In this document: positions 6,284 through 10,964 of the stretch, piece after piece | Layout of the letters: each line of letters begins with the position of its first letter | Numbering within the stretch: the first letter of the stretch is position 1 | Assembly: GCA_030628975.1 (NCBI GenBank) | Contig: DAOVPZ010000025.1 | Coordinates: 1 to 10,964, forward strand | Direction: 5' to 3' | DNA: 10,964 nucleotides | DNA from: Candidatus Cloacimonadota bacterium | Lineage (GTDB): Bacteria; Cloacimonadota; Cloacimonadia; JGIOTU-2 | The notes under the pieces: model-generated | Database searches by the model: none | Told to the model about the DNA's origin: nothing | Seen by the model: the letters and a program-made list of their open reading frames with translations, nothing else | Program-made: the position numbers and the translations under genes

Positions 6284-6310
6284 AATTCGTAATTCATAAT
6301 TCATAATTAT
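6284..6310. repeat. intergenic heptamer tandem repeat
   Basis: Three 7-base units AATTCGT, AATTCAT, AATTCAT plus a partial fourth lie just past the stop of the beta-helix gene. The unit resembles the AATTCGG/AATGCGG heptamers inside the GT9 gene. I see no gene or hairpin here, and no terminator after the beta-helix gene. Confidence 0.7.
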
Positions 6311-6317
6311 ATTTATT

Positions 6318-7874
6318 TTACCAATCTCCACCAGGTCCACCATACGCACCCATATCGTTCCTTGTGCCATCCGGGTCGTTGTATTGTGGGTCTGGATTGC
6401 CTGCATCTATGCAGGGAGAAGCATATTGAAGATGATAGTCTCCATTGAGAGGATCTACAAATAATGGGTCTTCATCTATGTTACCATCTAACCAGTTAAC
6501 TGTCCCATTATTATTGGTTTCAATTCCATTCAAGCCTCCCTGTATATCTGAATATGAAATTGTAATTGTGTTTGGATCATAATCTTGATTAAAATAAATA
6601 TCTTGTGGTGTGTCATTCCATAAGATAGAATTTAATAAACTCAGATTGCAATTATAAAAACAGTAAATCCCCCCACCATCATTTGCAGAATTACCTGTTA
6701 TTGTTACATTCTCTAAACTAGGACTGGAATAATTCCTACAATAAATCCCGCCACCATCATTTGCAGAATTACCCGTTATTGTTATATTCTTTAAAATTGG
6801 GCAGGAATAATTCTCGCAATCAATCCCACCACCCCATTTATTAGCATAATTACTAATTATTGTTATATTCTCTAATGTAGGACAAGAATAATCCCTACAG
6901 CAAATTCCACCACCATATTTAGTAATATTTACACTAATAATAATATTCTTTAATATAGGATTGGAATTATCCTCACACATAATCCCACCACCAAAAACTC
7001 CAGCACTGTTTCCACAAATAGTAATATTCTCTAATATAGGATTGGAATTATCCTTACAATAAATTCCACCACCTCTTTCAGCACTATCATTTCCATTTAT
7101 AGTAATATTCACTAAAATAGGGTTAGAATTTTCCCAGCAGCAAATTCCACCACCACCCCATTCAACATTATTACCACTAATAATAATACTATCAAATGCA
7201 GGACTGGAATTATAGCCACAGTAAATCCCACCACCCCAATTTTCAGAATAATTACCACTAATAGTAGTATTACAAAATGTAGGACTGGAATTATAACCAC
7301 AGTAAATCCCACCACCACAAAAATCAGCACTATTACCACTAATAATAATATTATCTAATATAGGACTGGAATTATCCTTACAGTGAATCCCTCCACCACA
7401 AATAGCACTATTACCACTGATAATAATATTATCTATTGTAGGGCTTGAATAATTTATACAAGTAATTCCACCTCCCGTCCAATTTGGATAAAGTCCACAA
7501 CCTAGTCCATTCTTAATTGTAAATCCACTTAAAACTACCGTTGAATCTTCTTCATTATCAAATGTTACTACACAACCATTACTATCTCCATCAATCACCG
7601 TCTGAGAGATGTAAGAGGTATCGTTCGTGGTTAAGAATAATGAGCCAACAGTTATGCTTTTGCCATTAAAATTGATATTTTCTACATAAGTACCAGGCTG
7701 CACCAATATTATATCTCCAATGCTTGCTGAATCAATTGCCATCTGAATTGTTGGATAGTCATCTGGGACTGATATATCATATTCAAAACCATCATTTGGA
7801 GAAGTTTTATCTGAGCAGTAATTTAAAATTAAAGCAAAGCCTATAACTAAAATACTAATAAATACTTTTTTCAT
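6318..7874 (-). CDS. right-handed parallel beta-helix lipoprotein with 11 cysteine-bearing coils
   Basis: The 518-residue protein has a lipoprotein-type signal (hydrophobic 4-17, C20 in L-N-Y-C, a loose lipobox). The cap S-V-P-D-D-Y-P-T-I-Q-M-A-I-D (35-48) and Q-P-G-T-Y-V-E-N-I (59-67) start a DUF1565/pectate-lyase-like helix. Eleven repeats of 26-27 residues follow (134-419), each with G-G-G-I-x-C, an S/N-P turn and an I-x-G-N-type turn. The tail S-P-C-I-D-A-G-N-P-D...M-G-A-Y-G-G is the common end of such exported proteins (choice-of-anchor-Q type). AAGGA sits about five bases before the ATG. It is probably surface- or periplasm-located; carbohydrate binding or adhesion is a guess. No catalytic residues can be assigned. 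Directly upstream is a severed copy of its own 3' end. Confidence 0.88.
   Translation of the reverse strand: MKKVFISILVIGFALILNYCSDKTSPNDGFEYDISVPDDYPTIQMAIDSASIGDIILVQPGTYVENINFNGKSITVGSLFLTTNDTSYISQTVIDGDSNGCVVTFDNEEDSTVVLSGFTIKNGLGCGLYPNWTGGGITCINYSSPTIDNIIISGNSAICGGGIHCKDNSSPILDNIIISGNSADFCGGGIYCGYNSSPTFCNTTISGNYSENWGGGIYCGYNSSPAFDSIIISGNNVEWGGGGICCWENSNPILVNITINGNDSAERGGGIYCKDNSNPILENITICGNSAGVFGGGIMCEDNSNPILKNIIISVNITKYGGGICCRDYSCPTLENITIISNYANKWGGGIDCENYSCPILKNITITGNSANDGGGIYCRNYSSPSLENVTITGNSANDGGGIYCFYNCNLSLLNSILWNDTPQDIYFNQDYDPNTITISYSDIQGGLNGIETNNNGTVNWLDGNIDEDPLFVDPLNGDYHLQYASPCIDAGNPDPQYNDPDGTRNDMGAYGGPGGDW
6618..7475 (-). repeat. 78-81 bp tandem coding repeats of the beta-helix
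   Basis: Eleven tandem units, starting at residues 134, 160, 187, 214, 241, 268, 295, 321, 348, 374 and 400, make up the coils. Adjacent units are close enough in DNA (for example the two units around 6665-6790) that unequal recombination could change their number. Confidence 0.85.
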
Positions 7875-7890
7875 TTTTCCTTCTTTTTAT

Positions 7891-8004
7891 TTACCACTCC
7901 CCTCCAGGTCCACCATAGGCATCCATATCGTTTCTTGTTCCATCTGAGTCGTTGTATTGTGGGTCTGGATTGACAGCATCTATGCAGGGAGGACCTGGTT
8001 GAAG
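7891..8004 (-). pseudogene. severed 3' end of a second beta-helix gene
   Basis: The last 37 codons and stop of a paralogue of the neighbouring beta-helix gene are preserved: L-Q-P-G-P-P-C-I-D-A-V-N-P-D-P-Q-Y, then T-R-N-D-M-D-A-Y-G-G-P-G-G-E-W. They match the intact gene at 6318-6431 codon for codon, with high DNA identity that stops upstream at the L-Q codons. The sequence then changes into an A/T-rich, non-coding stretch (8005-8101). No start or signal is attached. It probably results from recombination or deletion between tandem paralogues. The stop lies 16 bases before the start of the intact gene. Confidence 0.85.
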
Positions 8005-8101
8005 ACTGAAACGACTAAATTTCAAAAAAAATTTTCCCTTCTTTTTTTTACAAAAAGAATCAAAAAGAGTAAAAGTATAAAAATTAAAGGGTAAAAAGTC
8101 C

Positions 8102-9265
8102 TCAATCGCCAACAGCACAACGAAAACCGACATCGTAGTAACTGTAGTACGGGTTGCTGCTGTTGCGGGAACACGAGAGCAGGGCGTTGGTGTTGAAGAA
8201 CCAACTACCACCGCGAATAACCCGGCTGGAAGATGTTTCACTCCAGAAACTATCAGTCCAATCCCATACATTGCCAGCCATATCATAAGCACCAAAAGGA
8301 GATGGGCTGTCTGTGGTCTGGAAACCTTCATAATTTTGTCCATTATAGAATCCAACAGGTGTTGTGCCATTATCCCATAGGTCTCCACTATCCCGGTAAT
8401 TTGCTTGACTGCCATCAACATCATCTCCCCAAGGATAATCCCAACCAGTATTCCCACGAGCTGCCTTTTCCCATTCGTGTTCTGTGGGTAAACGGAGTCC
8501 GTAATGCTCTGCAAATGCCCAGGCACCAAACCAGGAAACATCTACTACTGGGTGTTCATCGAAATCACCTTGATTATATTCTGATGGTACATTAATAATA
8601 AACGAGTTTCCATCATAAGAAATTTGTGCATAGTTATATGATAAGGGTGTTCCTAAATCGTAAAAGTCGTAGTTTCCAGCACTCCATAGTGAATCACCTT
8701 CATAATATCCAACAACATTTCCACCTTCTATCCAGATATTACCTGCTGCATAAGCTTCTTCCAGATAATCAACATATTGCTGGTTCGTTACTTCATATTT
8801 CATAATTAAATAATCGTAAGGAATGTTTTGGGTTTCATCATTTGAACCGTAAGTATATTCACCCGCGGGAACATCGCAAAATTCAAATAAACTATATGAA
8901 ACTTCATTTGAATAATCAGAATAATTATTACCAACAAAAGCATAAACCCTGTAATATTGTGTTTCATACAAATTAATATAATCATCAATACATTCTTTGA
9001 CATTTTCGTCAACTATGACATAAGCTGTCTGCCATTCATTATTATTTAATTTCTTATCAATTTTAAATCCTTCTTCACCAAAACTATTATCTTTCCATGT
9101 GAGTTTAATGGAGTTTTGAGAAAGAATTGCAATTTTTAAAGAACTTGGTGCCCAATCTGAAGGGGAAATATTAGTATCAAACGGATTTTTCCATTCTCTT
9201 TTTCCACAAGTGAATAAAAGGATAATAAAGAAAGCCAATAATATTATATATCTTTTTAGTATCAT
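8102..9265 (-). CDS. lipoprotein with FnIII-like and FGE-sulfatase (SUMF1/C-type-lectin fold) domains
   Basis: The chosen ATG (9265) has GAGGT about five bases upstream and gives a 387-residue protein with a clean signal: hydrophobic 6-19, then C20 in L-F-T-C. The longer frame from 9349 would translate palindromic repeats and is rejected. Residues 38-127 resemble a fibronectin-III domain (S-I-K-L-T-W-K-D, Y-Y-R-V-Y-A). Residues 130-385 are SUMF1: M-K-Y-E-V-T-N-Q-Q-Y, H-P-V-V-D-V-S-W, G-L-R-L-P-T-E-H-E-W-E-K-A-A-R-G, Y-P-W-G, G-A-Y-D-M-A-G-N-V-W-D-W, R-V-I-R-G-G-S-W and G-F-R-C-A. The C-x4-C active pair of true formylglycine-generating enzymes is absent, so ligand binding is likelier than catalysis. 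It follows the caspase-PEGA gene after 110 bases. Its 3' end has DGR-target-like base composition. Confidence 0.88.
   Translation of the reverse strand: MILKRYIILLAFFIILLFTCGKREWKNPFDTNISPSDWAPSSLKIAILSQNSIKLTWKDNSFGEEGFKIDKKLNNNEWQTAYVIVDENVKECIDDYINLYETQYYRVYAFVGNNYSDYSNEVSYSLFEFCDVPAGEYTYGSNDETQNIPYDYLIMKYEVTNQQYVDYLEEAYAAGNIWIEGGNVVGYYEGDSLWSAGNYDFYDLGTPLSYNYAQISYDGNSFIINVPSEYNQGDFDEHPVVDVSWFGAWAFAEHYGLRLPTEHEWEKAARGNTGWDYPWGDDVDGSQANYRDSGDLWDNGTTPVGFYNGQNYEGFQTTDSPSPFGAYDMAGNVWDWTDSFWSETSSSRVIRGGSWFFNTNALLSCSRNSSNPYYSYYDVGFRCAVGD
8111..8215 (-). other. candidate DGR variable region at the 3' end of the FGE-domain gene
   Basis: Residues 351-384 (R-G-G-S-W ... G-F-R-C-A) cover the lectin-fold loop that diversity-generating retroelements rewrite in known FGE-type targets. 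Of the 24 codons for residues 356-379, 18 end in C, three in G, three in T and none in A. Most fit NNC, including TTC, AAC, ACC, AGC, TAC and GTC, as expected if AAC codons of a template were randomised at adenine. All four Asn codons are AAC and all four Tyr codons TAC, unlike the mixed use upstream. GC is 62 of 120 bases in 8101-8220, against 17 of 60 in 9001-9060. No reverse transcriptase or template repeat is in the window, and FGE proteins share part of this motif without a DGR. Confidence 0.45.
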
Positions 9266-9284
9266 AGAATACCTCAGGTTTTTT

Positions 9285-9315
9285 GGAGCAGGCGACTCTG
9301 TCGCCTGTTGCTCCA
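9285..9315. repeat. GC-rich hairpin upstream of the FGE-domain gene
   Basis: CAGGCGAC (9289-9296) and GTCGCCTG (9300-9307) pair around TCT, and GGAG (9285-9288) can pair with CTCC (9311-9314) outside a small bulge. The hairpin ends 20 bases before the FGE start codon and leaves the ribosome site free. On the minus strand it is followed by AAAAAA, not U, so it is not an intrinsic terminator. Confidence 0.75.
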
Positions 9316-9318
9316 TAT

Positions 9319-9369
9319 TGTAACACAATCGTCCCCGATTGTGTCGCAAGTGAGGACACTTGCGTTACA
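9319..9369. repeat. palindromic REP-like module between caspase-PEGA and FGE genes
   Basis: TGTAAC (9319-9324) and GTTACA (9364-9369) bound two hairpins. The first is ACACAATCG-TCCC-CGATTGTGT (9323-9344, nine pairs). The second is the shared GCAAGTG-AGGA-CACTTGC (9346-9363). The order and borders are those of the module at 4565-4642. It ends seven bases past the stop of the PEGA gene. Confidence 0.85.
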
Positions 9370-9375
9370 GAATAT

Positions 9376-10964
9376 TTACCATTTAACTCCCATTGTAATA
9401 GAAACGCCATCTTCTTTTGGAATAACACTCAAATCCCATTTCTTTTTCAAGGCTGATTGTTTGAAATGATTCACCAGAGTTGGAATAAGAAAGACTGTAC
9501 TTATTCCAAAAGCAATAGTGGATATATTATCTTCCATTTCAATTTTCTTATGCAGGTCAGTTGCATTATCTGTGGCAGATTTGTATTCATCATAATGCTT
9601 ATCAGCGGAATATTTAAAATAACCACCAACTCCGGCAGAAATAATTGAGCCACAAAGCCATAAGTATTTTGTAGTATTCAGTCTTCTTAATTTCAAATTA
9701 ATACTTGCGTGTGATATTAAATCAAAATTCAAAGATTTTACAGCATCAACTTTTACTTTAACACTTTGTTTTTGTGGAAAGTAATCTTTTTTTCTTATCT
9801 CTAATTTATATGTTCCTGTAGTTAAATCTGATATTTGTAATGGAGCTCGTCCAATTGTTTTTCCATCTACAAAAACTTCAGCTAAAGATGGATTAGATTT
9901 AATGTCTAAACTGCCTTTATGTCTTTCTAAATCAATATTAATCTTTTTCTCCTCTTCTGCATTCAATTTCTCAGTTAGTTCTTTTTTATAATATTCTTGT
10001 TTTCTTAAAGCAATATTATAATTCCCTTCTTTCAATTTAATATCAAATGGAGTTAGTCCTTTTTTTATCCCATTGATTAAAACCTCAGCATTGGATGGTT
10101 CTGATATAATTGAAAAGATGCCCATATAGGTTTTTAAATTAATTTGAAGATCCTTTTTCTCTCCAGGGGTAAGTTCAATTGAAAAGTCATCATCATAATA
10201 TTCTTGTTTTTCCAGTTTTACTTCATAATTTCCTGAATCTAAATTTTTTGAGAAGGGTGTCTTACCAGAGGTCTTTCCATCAATTAACACTGATGCACCA
10301 GATGGATCGCTATTTATAGAAAGCATAGCAAGTTCTGGCAGAGTTACTCGAACTTCTTCTGTTTTGTTACTGCCAACCTGAATTTGTTTGATTATTGTAG
10401 AATAACCATCTTTTTTAATTGTAATTTCATGCCAGCCAGCTTTTATATCTTTCAAAGTTATTGGAGATTTTCCTTTAAATGTTCTATCTAAAGAGATCAT
10501 TGCTTCAAAAGGAGTGGTTATCACTTTAAGTATGCCTGAGCCTAATTCTAACATTAAATTAATTTTTTTCATCTCATCAACATTGAGTTGAGCAAAACTT
10601 TCTGCTGTATAGTCTCCTTTTTCAGCTTTTATTTTGTGATATCCTGCGGTAATAGTTTCAGCAAGCAAGGGAGTTGTTCCACTTAATTCTTTCTCGTCAA
10701 TCCATACTTTTGCACCAGAAGGTTCTGATGTAATATAGAAATCACCAAACCCCTCAAAAGTTTTCGGTTGAAATTCAGGAATCTGAGTTTCTGAAATAAT
10801 AATATCTTTTTTGAGCAAAAATACAAATTCACCTTCATCACCAGATAATGATTTTAATTGAGGGGTTTGATAATTATCTGATATTTTTGATACACTGCTT
10901 TTGATATAGATTCCCAGTTCACTTGCAGTAATAAAACCATCATCATCAAGGTCAGCTAATTCTC
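9376..10964 (-). CDS. caspase-like (C14) protein C-terminus with EF-hand, five PEGA repeats and membrane hairpin (5' cut by window edge)
   Basis: The frame is open to the right edge (first full codon at 10962) and gives 528 residues. Residues 4-15 form an exact EF-hand loop, D-x-D-x-D-G-x-I-x-x-x-E, followed by T-A-S-E-L-G-I-Y, Q-T-P (32-34) and G-E-F-V-F (44-48). This block normally ends bacterial caspase-family domains, so the protease core is expected just outside the window. Five PEGA beta-sandwich repeats follow at about 75-139, 143-208, 213-276, 281-345 and 350-414 (S-E-P-S-G-A-K-V-W-I-D and variants). Two hydrophobic segments at about 433-448 and 481-498 enclose a charged loop, then a short tail ending G-V-K-W. 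A TTG at 10818 is internal, not a start. It is probably membrane-bound; which side the PEGA part faces is unknown. The caspase assignment is inferred from the tail only. Confidence 0.75.
   Translation of the reverse strand, partial: ELADLDDDGFITASELGIYIKSSVSKISDNYQTPQLKSLSGDEGEFVFLLKKDIIISETQIPEFQPKTFEGFGDFYITSEPSGAKVWIDEKELSGTTPLLAETITAGYHKIKAEKGDYTAESFAQLNVDEMKKINLMLELGSGILKVITTPFEAMISLDRTFKGKSPITLKDIKAGWHEITIKKDGYSTIIKQIQVGSNKTEEVRVTLPELAMLSINSDPSGASVLIDGKTSGKTPFSKNLDSGNYEVKLEKQEYYDDDFSIELTPGEKKDLQINLKTYMGIFSIISEPSNAEVLINGIKKGLTPFDIKLKEGNYNIALRKQEYYKKELTEKLNAEEEKKINIDLERHKGSLDIKSNPSLAEVFVDGKTIGRAPLQISDLTTGTYKLEIRKKDYFPQKQSVKVKVDAVKSLNFDLISHASINLKLRRLNTTKYLWLCGSIISAGVGGYFKYSADKHYDEYKSATDNATDLHKKIEMEDNISTIAFGISTVFLIPTLVNHFKQSALKKKWDLSVIPKEDGVSITMGVKW

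Noticed and set aside
6618..7475. CRISPR or satellite DNA from 78-81 bp periodicity
   Set aside because: The period comes from an open coding frame of beta-helix coils with conserved G-G-G-I-x-C.
8005..8101. DGR accessory hairpin or template repeat just downstream of the FGE gene
   Set aside because: The stretch is low-complexity A/T without a GC stem, and no second copy of the variable region is found in the window.
7891..8541. 216-codon frame spanning the beta-helix remnant and the FGE gene end
   Set aside because: Only the last 37 codons resemble a protein. The rest is an out-of-frame shadow of the FGE-domain gene.
8233..8595. Plus-strand 120-codon frame
   Set aside because: It is antisense to the SUMF1 domain, whose motifs are clear; the frame is open because of the codon use there.
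9266..9349. Upstream extension of the FGE-domain gene to an ATG at 9349
   Set aside because: The extra 28 codons are a read-through of the palindromic module and hairpin and would push the lipoprotein signal inward. The ATG at 9265 has a good Shine-Dalgarno and starts a clean signal peptide.
10816..10818. TTG start of the PEGA protein
   Set aside because: The frame is open and clearly coding upstream (EF-hand and caspase-tail motifs) to the window edge.

Overview
The window is AT-rich (coding stretches commonly near 30-35 % GC by eye). All genes I can support are on the minus strand, so it reads right to left. LpxL-type acyltransferase and heptosyltransferase-type genes indicate an LPS-bearing Gram-negative. 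The exported proteins (lipoproteins, beta-helix, PEGA, YfaP-like and SUMF1 domains) and the dispersed palindromes fit an uncultured lineage of the FCB type, such as Cloacimonadota. That placement is inference from style, not from a marker gene.

Layout in transcription order. (1) 10962-9376: the end of a large protein cut by the window edge. It has an EF-hand and the terminal block typical of bacterial caspase-like (C14) proteins, then five PEGA repeats and a two-helix membrane hairpin. (2) 9265-8102: a lipoprotein with a fibronectin-III-like domain and an FGE-sulfatase (SUMF1, C-type-lectin fold) domain. Its last 24 variable codons are NNC-rich and GC-rich, like a diversity-generating-retroelement (DGR) target. 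(3) 8004-7891: a severed 3' end of a beta-helix gene, followed by an intact beta-helix lipoprotein (7874-6318) with 11 coils, each carrying a cysteine. (4) 6182-5968: an orphan antitoxin-like gene broken by one base. (5) 5891-4662: an exported YfaP-like/carboxypeptidase-regulatory protein. (6) 4486-3014: an SLC6/NSS sodium symporter. (7) 2852-2197: a frameshifted REP-associated tyrosine transposase (RAYT). (8) 2057-1: an envelope cluster with a GT9 heptosyltransferase-like gene, dCMP deaminase and the start of an LpxL-type acyltransferase.

The intergenic gaps are not plain spacers. Four of them carry related palindromic modules. Most are bounded by TGTAAC and GTTACA and share the hairpin GCAAGTG-N4-CACTTGC. 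The RAYT gene is flanked by such modules on both sides, and its stop codon lies inside one. This is a REP/RAYT-like arrangement with a sequence family I do not recognise.

The most interesting part is the right third: a caspase-PEGA membrane protein next to a lipoprotein whose ligand-binding face looks hypermutable. No reverse transcriptase, template repeat or caspase catalytic core lies inside the window, so the system reading depends on flanking sequence.
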